NCBI RefSeq assembly: GCF_003610895.1
Contig: NZ_MCAS01000032.1
Location: 20,729 to 84,728, forward strand
DNA length: 64,000 nucleotides
From: Paraburkholderia fungorum
GTDB lineage: Bacteria > Pseudomonadota > Gammaproteobacteria > Burkholderiales > Burkholderiaceae
Direction: 5' to 3'
Shown: positions 33,707-42,737 of the stretch, in pieces
Numbering within the stretch: position 1 is the stretch's first letter
Layout of the letters: each line of letters opens with the position of its first letter
Notes under the pieces: generated by a model
What the model was told of the DNA's origin: nothing
Databases searched by the model: none
What the model saw: only the letters and a program-made list of their open reading frames with translations
Position numbers and translations under genes: made by a program

Positions 33707-34210
33707 ATGAAGGACATCTATTTAAAATTCGGCAATCCGGCGATCAAAGGCGAGTCTGCCGATAAGGATCATGCTGGCTGGATCGAGATCGATTCATGGA
33801 GCCACTCGATTACGCAACCGCGTTCGGCAACGGCTTCGACGGCGGGCGGTCACACGTCCGAGCGTTGCGAGCACGCTGACATGCAGTTCACGAAAGATAT
33901 CGACGTGGTCAGCCCGCTGATCTATCAACACGCATCGGGCGGCACGACGTTCGACGAAGTGACGATCGACTTCATGCGTTCGGACGGCGAAGGCAACCGC
34001 ATCAAGTACCTGGAAGTGAAGCTCAAGTACGTGATCATCTCGAGCGCTACGCCGAGCGTGGTGGGCGAAGGCCTGCCGACCGAACAATTCTCGCTGAAGT
34101 ACGCTGCAGTCCAGTGGAAGTACACACAGCAGAAGATCGGCGGCAACCAGGGCGGCAACGCGCAAGGCGCGTGGAGCCTGACGAAGAACGACAAGACGTA
34201 CGCGGTCTGA
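33707..34210 (+). CDS. hcp: T6SS tube protein Hcp (TssD)
   Basis: A 167-residue Hcp1-family protein. It starts KDIYLKFGNPAIKGESADKDHAGWIEIDSWSH and contains the hexamer loop region and FDEVTIDFMRSDGEGNRIKYLEVKLKYVIISS. Hcp hexamers stack into the inner tube and are secreted. GGGGAG stands 10 bases upstream of the ATG. Another ATG at 33700 is out of frame. The gene lies between tssC and tssE as in Burkholderia T6SS-1. Confidence 0.97.
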   Translation: MKDIYLKFGNPAIKGESADKDHAGWIEIDSWSHSITQPRSATASTAGGHTSERCEHADMQFTKDIDVVSPLIYQHASGGTTFDEVTIDFMRSDGEGNRIKYLEVKLKYVIISSATPSVVGEGLPTEQFSLKYAAVQWKYTQQKIGGNQGGNAQGAWSLTKNDKTYAV

Positions 34211-34295
34211 TGCCGGGGCGCTTGCGGCGCGCGCGGCCTGAAAGGGCTGACGCATACCGCGCGCGCCTCGCGTCGAACCGGTTTTTCGGACGCTG

Positions 34296-34775
34296 ATGAA
34301 ACGCTTCGAACCCAGCTTTCTCGACAAGCTGTTCGACGACGAACCGCATCTGCCGGCTTCTCCGGCGATGCGGCAATTGTCGTTGGACGAGTTGAAGGCC
34401 ACTGTCGCGCGCGACGTCGAGGCGATCCTGAACACCCGGATCGCCTTGGCCGAACACGAACTGGCGGCGCTGCCGGAATGTCAACGCTCGTTGCTCACGT
34501 ATGGCCTGAACGATTTCGCGGGTCTGAGCCTCGCGAGTCACTACGACCGTACGTTTATCTGCAAATCGATTCAACAGGCAATCGCACGGCATGAGCCGCG
34601 CTTGCAGCAAGTGGCGGTGACGCTCGAATTGAACGAACAATCCACCAACGCGCTGAACTTTGCGATTCAGGCGTTGCTGGTTGTGCACCCGGCGGAAGAA
34701 CCGGTGAGTTTCGATGCGATGCTGCAGCCTTCCACGCTGCAATACTCGGTGACGCGCGCCCGCGCGAAGCTTTAG
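34296..34775 (+). CDS. tssE: T6SS baseplate protein TssE (gp25-like)
   Basis: A 159-residue protein homologous to phage T4 gp25. The pattern SLDELKATVARDVEAILNTRIAL and the segment LTYGLNDFAGLSLAS mark the family; the conserved EPR motif is present as HEPRLQQVAVTLE. TssE forms baseplate wedges with TssF, TssG and TssK. It follows hcp by 85 bases. The spacer to tssF is AT-rich and carries direct repeats (see 34771-34830). Confidence 0.94.
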   Translation: MKRFEPSFLDKLFDDEPHLPASPAMRQLSLDELKATVARDVEAILNTRIALAEHELAALPECQRSLLTYGLNDFAGLSLASHYDRTFICKSIQQAIARHEPRLQQVAVTLELNEQSTNALNFAIQALLVVHPAEEPVSFDAMLQPSTLQYSVTRARAKL

Positions 34776-34830
34776 TACCTGATTTTGATGGCTGAATTTT
34801 AGTACCTGTGTTTTAGTATTTTGAGTACCG
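34771..34830 (+). repeat. Direct repeats between tssE and tssF
   Basis: TTTAGTACCTG occurs at 34771-34781, overlapping the tssE stop, and again at 34798-34808; partial copies TTTTAGTA (34811-34818) and GAGTACC follow. The tract is AT-rich within GC-rich genes. It may be the remnant of a small tandem duplication. No promoter or terminator was recognised. Confidence 0.45.
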
Positions 34831-34900
34831 CTTTGCCGCCGCTTACGCGCAGCGGTGGCGATGAAGTGAGCGGAGAGGGTTCAGGTCCGGGGATAGATTG

Positions 34901-36739
34901 ATGGAAGAATTGCTGCCGTACTACGAGCGCGAATTATCATTTCTGCGGCGCTATTCACGCGATTTCGCTGAACGCTACCCGAAAATCGCGGCACGTCTGG
35001 CGATGTCCGGCGAGCACTGCGAGGATCCGCACGTCGAGCGGATGATCGAATCGTTCGCGCTATTGGGCGCGCGCATCAACAAGAAGCTCGACGACGACTA
35101 CCCCGAATTCACTGAAGCGCTGCTGGAAGTGCTGTATCCGCACTACCTGCGGCCATTCCCATCGTGCTCGATCGCGCAGATGGGCACCTCGGGCGCGCTC
35201 AGTCATTTGACCGAGCCGGTTCTGATCGAGCGTGGCACCGAGCTCAAGTCGCGCCCGATTCGCGGCGTGCAATGCCGTTTTCGAACCGCCTACGACGTGA
35301 CGCTCGCGCCGATCCGCATTTCGGAGGCGAAGTACACGTCCGTGGCCATGGCGCCGAGCGCGACCGTGCTGCCGGGTAACGCCACGGCGATCGTGTCGAT
35401 CACGTTCGAATCCACCGCGGCGCAACTCGATCTCTCCGCACTGAAAGTCGGTACGTTGCGCACGCACCTGCACGGCGAGCAATCGTTTATCGCGGCGCTG
35501 GCGGATTGCCTGTTCGTCAACGCAATGGCAACGTATGTCGAAGCCGACCGGCGTGGCGTGTGGAAGCAACTGCGTGAATCACCCGTCGTCCAGGCCGGTT
35601 TCGACGAAGACGATGCACTGATCGACTATCCGGCCAAATCGCATCCGGCGTACCGGTTGCTGACCGAATACTTCGCGTTCCCCGAAAAATTCAATTTCGC
35701 CGATTTTGATCTGGCGGCGATGACGCGCGCGAGTGGCCGCTGCCAGCGTCTGACGCTACACGTCGTGCTCAAGGAAGTGCGTAGCGATTCGCACATCGCA
35801 CGCTTGCTCGATTCGTTGTCCGCGCATCATTTCCGCTTGTTCTGCACGCCGGTCGTCAATCTGTTCGAGCAGCACGGCGAGCCGATCCGCGTCAGCCATC
35901 AGGCGATTTCGTATCCGGTGATCGCCGAGGCGCGCCGCGCGTTCGCGTACGAGGTCTATTCGATCGACTCGGTAAAACTTGTCCGGCAGCAGGCGCATGA
36001 AGAATCGGTGATCGAGTTTCGGCCCTTCTATTCGCTGCATCATGGCGAAGCGGCGCGTGCGGGGCACTACTGGTTTGCCCGGCGCAACGATTGGGTCGCG
36101 CAGAAAAGCCCGGGATATGAGACCGAGATCTCGATTGTCGATATCGATTTCGAACCGGCTGCGCCGCAAACCGACACGTTGAGTCTTGATCTCACGTGCA
36201 CCAATCGCGATTTACCGGCTGGCCTCGCGGTGGGGCTCGAAGGTGGTGATCTGTTTCTGGAGGGCGGCTCGCTTGCCGGCAGCATCTCGATGCTGCGCCG
36301 GCCGACACCCAGCGTGCGTTTTGAGCGCGGGCGCGCTTCGCACTGGCGGCTGATTTCACATCTGGCGTTGAATCACGTGTCGCTTGCCAGCAGCGGCCTG
36401 TCGGCGCTCAAGGAAATGCTGGTGCTTTACGATTTGCGGCGCACGGCAGTGTCGGCGCGGCATATCGACGGCCTCGTCGGCATCGAACAGCGTGCCGCGG
36501 TGCAATGGCTGCCGGGCAAGCCGTTCGCGACTTTCGTACGCGGTATCGAGATTCGTTTGACGATCGACGAAGAACATTTCGTCGGCACGAGTCTCGCGTC
36601 CTTCGTGCGGGTGATCGATACGTTTTTCGGGCTGTACGTGCATCTGAACAGCTTTGTGCAACTGGTCGTCGTGTCGAAGCGCACGGGTGAGGAGATCTTG
36701 CGATGCAAACCGCGCAGCGGCGAATCGATCCTGGCGTAG
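34901..36739 (+). CDS. tssF: T6SS baseplate protein TssF (VasA)
   Basis: A 612-residue baseplate wedge protein. It begins with the family N-terminus MEELLPYYERELSFLRRYSRDFAERYPKIAARL and ends VVSKRTGEEILRCKPRSGESILA; the YPHYLRPFPSCSIAQ motif is also typical. The ATG at 34901 is preferred; a TTG immediately before it is in frame. Its end overlaps the start of tssG by 37 bases, which indicates coupled translation of two proteins that form a wedge together. Confidence 0.96.
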   Translation: MEELLPYYERELSFLRRYSRDFAERYPKIAARLAMSGEHCEDPHVERMIESFALLGARINKKLDDDYPEFTEALLEVLYPHYLRPFPSCSIAQMGTSGALSHLTEPVLIERGTELKSRPIRGVQCRFRTAYDVTLAPIRISEAKYTSVAMAPSATVLPGNATAIVSITFESTAAQLDLSALKVGTLRTHLHGEQSFIAALADCLFVNAMATYVEADRRGVWKQLRESPVVQAGFDEDDALIDYPAKSHPAYRLLTEYFAFPEKFNFADFDLAAMTRASGRCQRLTLHVVLKEVRSDSHIARLLDSLSAHHFRLFCTPVVNLFEQHGEPIRVSHQAISYPVIAEARRAFAYEVYSIDSVKLVRQQAHEESVIEFRPFYSLHHGEAARAGHYWFARRNDWVAQKSPGYETEISIVDIDFEPAAPQTDTLSLDLTCTNRDLPAGLAVGLEGGDLFLEGGSLAGSISMLRRPTPSVRFERGRASHWRLISHLALNHVSLASSGLSALKEMLVLYDLRRTAVSARHIDGLVGIEQRAAVQWLPGKPFATFVRGIEIRLTIDEEHFVGTSLASFVRVIDTFFGLYVHLNSFVQLVVVSKRTGEEILRCKPRSGESILA

Positions 36740-37797
36740 TCGAGCAACTTCTCGACGAACCCCACCGCTTTGAATTTTTTCAGGCGGTGCGCATTCTCGA
36801 GAAGTGGTTCGCGCAGCAAGCGCCTTCGAGTAACGGACGTCCCGGCGAAATCGTCGCCCAGCGGATTGGCTTTCGCAATTCGCTGTCGCTGTCGTTTCCG
36901 CCCAGCGAAATTCACAGCGCGCAGTCTTACGACGATGAAGGCGCGGCGCTGAAAGAGAAGCCGCAGCGTACTGCCGCGCTTAAAGCGGGTTCGCTTCACA
37001 CGGTCGATATCACGCCGGCGTTTTTCGGTTTGCTCGGTGGACAAGGCGCCTTGCCGCTGCATTACACCGAGCAGATCATCGCGCGTGAGCAGATCAAGCG
37101 CGACCGCGCGGCGCGCGAATTTTTCGACATATTTTCGAGTCGCGCAACGGCGCTCTTCTACGCGGCGTGGAAGAAATACCGGCTGCCGTTTCATTACGAA
37201 CTGGATCGCGACGAACGTTATTTGCCGCTGTTGCTCGCGCTGGCGGGCGTCGCCGACGACGACACGCGCAACAGTCTGCAAAGTGGCGACGGCGCGCTAT
37301 TCGACGAAGCGATCGCCGGGTATGCATTGGCCGCGCGGCACCGGCCGGTTTCAGCAGCGTACCTGCAACGCACGCTCTCCGAATACTTCAAGGTGAGGGT
37401 GCGCGTCGAACAGTTCGTCGGCAAGTGGTACGACGTGCCGCGCGATCAATTGACCGTGCTCGGCGGTGTCAACGCAACGCTCGGCGCCACGGCGCTGGCG
37501 GGTGAGCGGGTCTGGCAGCGCGACATGCGCGCGCGGCTCGTGATCGGGCCGCTCGACAAGGCTGACTACGAAGCTTTTTTGCCCGGCGCCGACCGCGCCG
37601 TGGCGCTTGAACGCATGCTGACGCTGCTGGCCGGCGTGACGCTCGAATATGAGGTCTCGCTGGTGCTGCGCCGCGCGGAAGTGGGGCCAAGCATGCTGAG
37701 CGGCGGTGCGCGCCTCGGCTGGGACGCATTTCTGTGCACCCGCGAAGCCGATCAGGACCGCGCGGATGCCCGCTACGAATTGCACGTGATTCACTGA
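36703..37797 (+). CDS. tssG: T6SS baseplate protein TssG (VasB)
   Basis: A 364-residue baseplate wedge protein with the family start EQLLDEPHRFEFFQAVRILEKWF, the segment RIGFRNSLSLSFPPSEI, and FFGLLGGQGALPLHYTE. It binds TssF in a 2:1 complex in characterised systems. The 37-base overlap with tssF supports the chosen ATG, although a slightly later start cannot be excluded. Confidence 0.95.
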   Translation: MQTAQRRIDPGVVEQLLDEPHRFEFFQAVRILEKWFAQQAPSSNGRPGEIVAQRIGFRNSLSLSFPPSEIHSAQSYDDEGAALKEKPQRTAALKAGSLHTVDITPAFFGLLGGQGALPLHYTEQIIAREQIKRDRAAREFFDIFSSRATALFYAAWKKYRLPFHYELDRDERYLPLLLALAGVADDDTRNSLQSGDGALFDEAIAGYALAARHRPVSAAYLQRTLSEYFKVRVRVEQFVGKWYDVPRDQLTVLGGVNATLGATALAGERVWQRDMRARLVIGPLDKADYEAFLPGADRAVALERMLTLLAGVTLEYEVSLVLRRAEVGPSMLSGGARLGWDAFLCTREADQDRADARYELHVIH

Positions 37798-37832
37798 CCA
37801 TAACGATAGAACCAGGACCCGGATCGCACGAC

Positions 37833-40508
37833 ATGAGCACGTCCCTCAATACCCTGATCGCCAAACTGAACCCGACCTGCCGGCAGGCGGCTTTGCTCGC
37901 GGCGAACAACTGTCTCGCGCGCGGTCACTACGAGGTCGATCTCGAACATCTGTTGCTGGCGCTGCTGGAAGAACCGGCGAGCGACGTCACACTGGCGCTG
38001 CGGGCGAGCAGGGTCGACGCGCATGCTTTGCGCGCGGATATCGAGCGCGAATTGCAACGCCTGAAGACCGGCAATACGCGTACGCCGGTGTTCTCGAAGC
38101 ATCTGATCGATTTGCTCGAACAGGCGTGGTTGATCGCGTCGCTCGATTCGCGGATTGGCCGGATTCGCTCGGGGCATTTGCTGCTCGCGTTATTGACGGC
38201 GCCGGACCTCGCGCAGTTCGCCGAGCGCATGTCACCGCTGCTGCGCGACGTGCGGGTGACGGATCTGAAGCACAAGTTCGACGAACTGACCGCGGGGTCG
38301 CGGGAAGTCGAACGCAGTAACGCTGCGGAGAACGAAGCAGAAGGCGCGAGCGATGCCGTTACTGCCGACACGGTACCTGGTGCGCCTTCCAGAACACCCG
38401 CGCTTGATACCTACACCAGCAATCTCACGCAGCGTGCGCGCGAAGGCAAAATCGATCCGGTAATCGGCCGCGAAGGCGAAATTCGCCAGACGATCGATAT
38501 TCTCATGCGTCGCCGGCAGAACAATCCGATCATGACGGGCGAGGCGGGGGTCGGTAAAACCGCGGTGGTCGAAGGCCTCGCGCTGCGCATTGCGGCGGAT
38601 GACGTGCCCGTGCCGCTGAAGGGCGTCGCGCTGCACGTACTCGATATGGGGCTGTTGCAAGCCGGCGCGAGCGTCAAAGGTGAGTTCGAGAACCGCCTCA
38701 AGAATGTGATCGACGAGGTGAAGAAGAGCCCGCATCCGATCATTCTGTTTATCGACGAAGCCCACACGATCATCGGCGCGGGTGGTCAGGCCGGGCAGAA
38801 CGACGCGGCGAATCTGTTGAAGCCGGCTCTGGCGCGCGGCGAGTTGCGCACCATTGCGGCGACCACGTGGAGCGAATACAAGAAATACTTCGAGAAGGAC
38901 GCCGCGCTTGCACGGCGTTTCCAGGTCGTGAAGATCGAAGAGCCGAACGAGACGCTCGCGGCTGCAATGTTGCGCGGCATGGCCGCGTTGATGGAAAAGC
39001 ATTTCAACGTTCGCGTGCTGGATGACGCGATCACCGAAGCGGTGCGTCTGTCGCATCGATACATCAGCGGGCGCCAACTTCCGGACAAGGCGATCAGCGT
39101 GCTCGATACCGCCTGCGCGAAAGTCGCGCTTGCACATAGTTCGACGCCCGCCGCGATCGACGACACGCAGAAACGGCTTGAACGCATCGACGCTGAAATT
39201 TCCGCGCTGGAGCGCGAAGTGGCGAGCGGTGCGCTGCACGACGAGCGCCTCGTGGCGCTGCGCGAGCTGCGCGAAGAAGACGTGAAAGACCTTGCGGAAG
39301 ACGAAGCGCGCTATGACAAGGAACGCGCCCTGGTGACGGAGATCGTCGGCTTGCGCGCTGAAATCGACGCCGCGCGCGTGAGCAGCGCGGACGCCGCGCA
39401 AGCCGACAAGGCACAGCAGGCACGCGAAACGCTGGCTACGCGTGTGGCGGAGTTGCACGCGCTGCAGGGCGGGCAGCCGATGGTCCCATTGCAGGTCGAT
39501 GGCCATGTGGTCGCTGAAATTGTCGCGTCATGGACCGGCATTCCGCTTGGTCGCATGATCAAGGACGAAATCCAGACCGTGCTGAATCTGCAGCCGCTGC
39601 TCGCTGCTCGCGTGATCGGGCAGGACCACGCACTCGAGGCGATCGCACAACGCGTGCGCACCGCGAGCGCGAGTCTTGAAGATCCGAACAAGCCGCGTGG
39701 CGTGTTCATGTTCGTCGGGCCATCGGGTGTCGGCAAGACCGAAACCGCGCTGGCGCTCGCCGACGTGCTGTATGGCGGCGAACGTAAGATGGTCACGATC
39801 AACATGAGCGAGTATCAGGAAGCGCATAGCGTGTCGGGCTTGAAGGGTTCGCCGCCGGGCTACGTCGGTTATGGCGAGGGCGGTGTGCTGACCGAAGCCG
39901 TGCGTCGCAATCCGTATTCAGTGGTGCTGCTCGACGAAGTGGAAAAGGCCCACCCAGACGTGCTGGAAATGTTCTTCCAGGTGTTCGACAAGGGCACGAT
40001 GGACGACGCCGAAGGGCGTGAGATCGATTTCCGCAACACGCTGATCATTCTGACCTCGAACGTCGGCTCGCAGGCGGTCATGCAGGCATGCCTGAACAAG
40101 AGCGCCGACGAGTTGCCGGATGCGGACGAACTGGCCGAGACGCTGCGTCCCCAACTGTACAAGGCGTTCAAGCCGGCCTTCCTCGGCCGCATGAAAGTGG
40201 TGCCGTACTACCCGATCACGGACGACGTGCTGGCCGAAATCATCGACCTGAAGCTGGAGCGGATTCGCCGCCGCATCGAGTCGAATCACAAGGCGGTGTT
40301 CGAGTGGGACGAATCGCTTGTCGAGGCTGTGCTGGCGCGCTGCACCGAAGTGGATTCCGGCGCGCGCAATGTCGATCACATTCTGAATGGCACGCTTTTG
40401 CCCGAAGTGGCGCAGCAGGTGCTCGAGCGCATTGCCAACGGCGCCGCGATCGAACGCATCGCGGTACGTGCGAGTGAAGCGGGCGAGTTCGAATACACGG
40501 TTGTGTGA
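37833..40508 (+). CDS. tssH: T6SS sheath-disassembly ATPase TssH (ClpV)
   Basis: An 891-residue AAA+ protein. The N-terminal Clp-N domain spans about 1-150 and starts TSLNTLIAKLNPTCRQAAL. AAA-1 has Walker A GEAGVGKT 236-243 and Walker B LFIDEAH 305-311. A coiled-coil middle region is about 440-540, and AAA-2 has Walker A GPSGVGKT 629-636. ClpV extracts TssC from contracted sheaths to recycle them. The ATG at 37833 fits the start of Clp-N. The frame is open further upstream, inside tssG, but those residues do not resemble ClpV. Confidence 0.97.
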   Translation: MSTSLNTLIAKLNPTCRQAALLAANNCLARGHYEVDLEHLLLALLEEPASDVTLALRASRVDAHALRADIERELQRLKTGNTRTPVFSKHLIDLLEQAWLIASLDSRIGRIRSGHLLLALLTAPDLAQFAERMSPLLRDVRVTDLKHKFDELTAGSREVERSNAAENEAEGASDAVTADTVPGAPSRTPALDTYTSNLTQRAREGKIDPVIGREGEIRQTIDILMRRRQNNPIMTGEAGVGKTAVVEGLALRIAADDVPVPLKGVALHVLDMGLLQAGASVKGEFENRLKNVIDEVKKSPHPIILFIDEAHTIIGAGGQAGQNDAANLLKPALARGELRTIAATTWSEYKKYFEKDAALARRFQVVKIEEPNETLAAAMLRGMAALMEKHFNVRVLDDAITEAVRLSHRYISGRQLPDKAISVLDTACAKVALAHSSTPAAIDDTQKRLERIDAEISALEREVASGALHDERLVALRELREEDVKDLAEDEARYDKERALVTEIVGLRAEIDAARVSSADAAQADKAQQARETLATRVAELHALQGGQPMVPLQVDGHVVAEIVASWTGIPLGRMIKDEIQTVLNLQPLLAARVIGQDHALEAIAQRVRTASASLEDPNKPRGVFMFVGPSGVGKTETALALADVLYGGERKMVTINMSEYQEAHSVSGLKGSPPGYVGYGEGGVLTEAVRRNPYSVVLLDEVEKAHPDVLEMFFQVFDKGTMDDAEGREIDFRNTLIILTSNVGSQAVMQACLNKSADELPDADELAETLRPQLYKAFKPAFLGRMKVVPYYPITDDVLAEIIDLKLERIRRRIESNHKAVFEWDESLVEAVLARCTEVDSGARNVDHILNGTLLPEVAQQVLERIANGAAIERIAVRASEAGEFEYTVV

Positions 40509-40574
40509 GCGGGGATGTCCCACCCGCTTGCCAATCTGTTTTAATGCCGTACCGGAACCTTATTGCTTTCTGTC

Positions 40575-41687
40575 ATGCCGACCAATCTGAACACGCTGCT
40601 GGCTCCGCTCAGCGAAACCTCGCCCTGCGGCGAAGACCTGCTGTTTTCAGCGGATTTCGACGCGATCCAGCATGCGCGCCGTTTTGAAGACCCGTCACTG
40701 GATCAGGGCGAATGGGTCACGGATATCAAGGAAGCGGACTGGCCGTTCGTAGTCGAGCGCTCGAGCAGCCTGCTGCAGACGCAGACCAAGGACTTGCGCC
40801 TCGCAGTCTGGCTCACCGAAGCGCTGGCGATCGAAGAGGGCGTAACTGGCCTCACGCAAGGTTATGCGCTGCTCACGGGGCTGTGCGAAAAGTACTGGGA
40901 TCACGTGCATCCGCTGCCGGAAGGCGACGACACCGAGTACCGCCTCGGCAACGTCGCGTGGCTGGTGGGCCGCACCGGCGATCTGCTGCGGGCGATGCCG
41001 CTCACCTCATCGCAAGGCAACTCGTACAGCACGATCGATTGGGACGTGGCCACGCATGTCGCGCAGGCGGTCAAACGCGATCCGGATCACGCCGACGATA
41101 TCGCGCGCGGCAAGCCTTCCATTGAGCAGATCGAGGCGTCGAAGCGCGCTACGCCGGTGGCGTTCTATGCAACGCTGCTGGCGGATCTGAAAGCATTCGA
41201 AGCGGCGCTGCTCGCACTCGAACAGGAACTGGACCAGCGTGCGGCCGATTCGGCGCCCAGTTTCCGTCAGGCGAAAGATGCCTATGAGAGTGTCTACCGG
41301 TTGGCGGAACGTTTCGCACGCGAACTGGGTGTCAGCGCCGACGCAGCACCGCCGAAAGCGCCGAAGCCGGAAGAGCACGAGCGCGCCGAGCCTACTTTCA
41401 AGACTTCACCGCAACGCGAGGAACCCGTGTTGACGACCAGCCCGACCATCCAGACCAGTTCGATCGCAGGCATCCAGAGCCGCGCGCAAGCCGTCGCGCA
41501 GTTGCGTGCCGTGGCCAGATTTTTTCGCAGCACCGAGCCGCACAATCCGGCTGCTTACCTCGCAGACAAGGCGGCGGAATGCGCTGATATGCCTTTGCAT
41601 CAGTGGCTCTCCTCGGTCGTGAAAGACGACGGGTCGCTCGCGCATATTCGCGAGTTGCTGGGCGTGAAGCCCGAGGAAAACAGCTAG
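40575..41687 (+). CDS. tssA: T6SS assembly protein TssA (ImpA)
   Basis: A 370-residue TssA with the ImpA N-terminal domain (about 1-170; SETSPCGEDLLFSADFDAIQHA, WPFVVERSSSLLQTQTKDLRLAVWL). A variable linker (about 260-300) and a short C-terminal domain rich in helices follow. TssA proteins start tube and sheath assembly and cap the growing end. This is the last gene of the plus-strand operon, followed by a bidirectional terminator. The ATG at 40575 is chosen; a TTG at 40563 is in frame. Confidence 0.92.
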   Translation: MPTNLNTLLAPLSETSPCGEDLLFSADFDAIQHARRFEDPSLDQGEWVTDIKEADWPFVVERSSSLLQTQTKDLRLAVWLTEALAIEEGVTGLTQGYALLTGLCEKYWDHVHPLPEGDDTEYRLGNVAWLVGRTGDLLRAMPLTSSQGNSYSTIDWDVATHVAQAVKRDPDHADDIARGKPSIEQIEASKRATPVAFYATLLADLKAFEAALLALEQELDQRAADSAPSFRQAKDAYESVYRLAERFARELGVSADAAPPKAPKPEEHERAEPTFKTSPQREEPVLTTSPTIQTSSIAGIQSRAQAVAQLRAVARFFRSTEPHNPAAYLADKAAECADMPLHQWLSSVVKDDGSLAHIRELLGVKPEENS

Positions 41688-41705
41688 CACTTCGGTCGTG
41701 CAAGT

Positions 41706-41744
41706 AAAAAAGCCTGGCATCGAAAATCGGTGCCAGGCTTTTTT
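41706..41744. terminator. Bidirectional terminator between tssA and the OmpA-like gene
   Basis: AAGCCTGGCA and TGCCAGGCTT form a perfect 10-bp stem around CGAAAATCGG (41720-41730 region), with A runs before and T runs after. It ends the tssB-A operon on one strand and the tssM-tagF-ompA operon on the other. Confidence 0.88.
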
Positions 41745-41776
41745 ACTCCTGCGCTCGTGCTTGGACAAACAACAAC

Positions 41777-42736
41777 TCAAGAGCCAGCGCGGAACTCAAT
41801 GCGCCGGTTACGTGCGCGCCCGTCATTCGTATCGTTGGTCGCAATCGGCTGATCCGGACCCACCCCGGTGGTCGTCATCTGTTCGGGCGCGATGCCCTTG
41901 GCGACCAGATAGCCTTTCACCGCGTCCGCGCGCGCCTGGCTCAGTGCGATATTCGAGGTGCGGTTGCCCGAGTTGTCGGTGTGCCCAATGATCGCCACCG
42001 TTTTCGTCTGCATCTTCGAGAGGACCGCCGCCATCTGATCGAGAATCGCGCGGCCTTGCGGCGTAAGCGTCGCGCTGCCCGTCTCGAACTCGATCGTGCG
42101 ATTCGCCAAAGTCTGATCGAGCAGACCTTGTTCCGATGCACTCACACGCAAGCCGTTCTTGATCGTATAGGTCGGATTCAGTGCATTCGCCATATCGCTC
42201 GCGAGCTGCTGGCGCTGCGATTCGTTGCGGACTTCGCCTTTCACATCGATCTGCGTACCGTCGATCTTCAGCTGGCCTTTGCTGATCTGCTTCAACTGCG
42301 GGCCGATCAGTTTCTGCACGTTGGCGGACCAGTTCGGCGGCGTTGCGACGTCGGCGACTTCGATCTGATCGACCACGTTGGCCGCACCGTAGGTGTCGCG
42401 CAAGCGCGCGAGCACCGCGGCCTTGGTGGCTTCATCCGGCACCTTGCCGCCTGCCACGACCTGGCCCGGCGTTGCATTGGCGGGCGGCGGCGACGCGCTG
42501 ATCGCACCGGTGCCGGCACCGGTGGTGCCGCTGGCGAGTCCGGCGGTATTGACTGCCGGACCGGCGTTGCCTGATTGTGCCGATGCAGGCGCGGGCAAAA
42601 CCGTCGTTCGAATCGTAATGCCGCTGTTGTCGACCGGCGTGACGCGTGCCGGGCCGTCGCCGTCGGCATGGGCGAGTGCGCTGATGAGAAGGCCCGCCAG
42701 AAGCGAGGCGATACGCATGGGTTGGCTCGACATCAT
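41777..42736 (-). CDS. Secreted OmpA-like protein with BON-type region (T6SS-associated)
   Basis: A 319-residue protein with a signal peptide at about 1-24, a Ser/Ala/Pro-rich linker, a BON-like domain (about 110-205) and a C-terminal OmpA peptidoglycan-binding domain (about 215-319: TLTPQGRAILDQMAAVL, GHTDNSGNRTSN, SQARADAVKGYLVAKG, GRARNRRIEF). In other T6SS, TssL or TagL carries the peptidoglycan-binding part; here it is separate and periplasmic or exported. It likely helps anchor the secretion machine to the cell wall. The start MM at 42736 follows the tagF stop by 1 base, with GGAGCG before it. Confidence 0.85.
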   Translation of the reverse strand: MMSSQPMRIASLLAGLLISALAHADGDGPARVTPVDNSGITIRTTVLPAPASAQSGNAGPAVNTAGLASGTTGAGTGAISASPPPANATPGQVVAGGKVPDEATKAAVLARLRDTYGAANVVDQIEVADVATPPNWSANVQKLIGPQLKQISKGQLKIDGTQIDVKGEVRNESQRQQLASDMANALNPTYTIKNGLRVSASEQGLLDQTLANRTIEFETGSATLTPQGRAILDQMAAVLSKMQTKTVAIIGHTDNSGNRTSNIALSQARADAVKGYLVAKGIAPEQMTTTGVGPDQPIATNDTNDGRARNRRIEFRAGS

Positions 42737-42737
42737 G

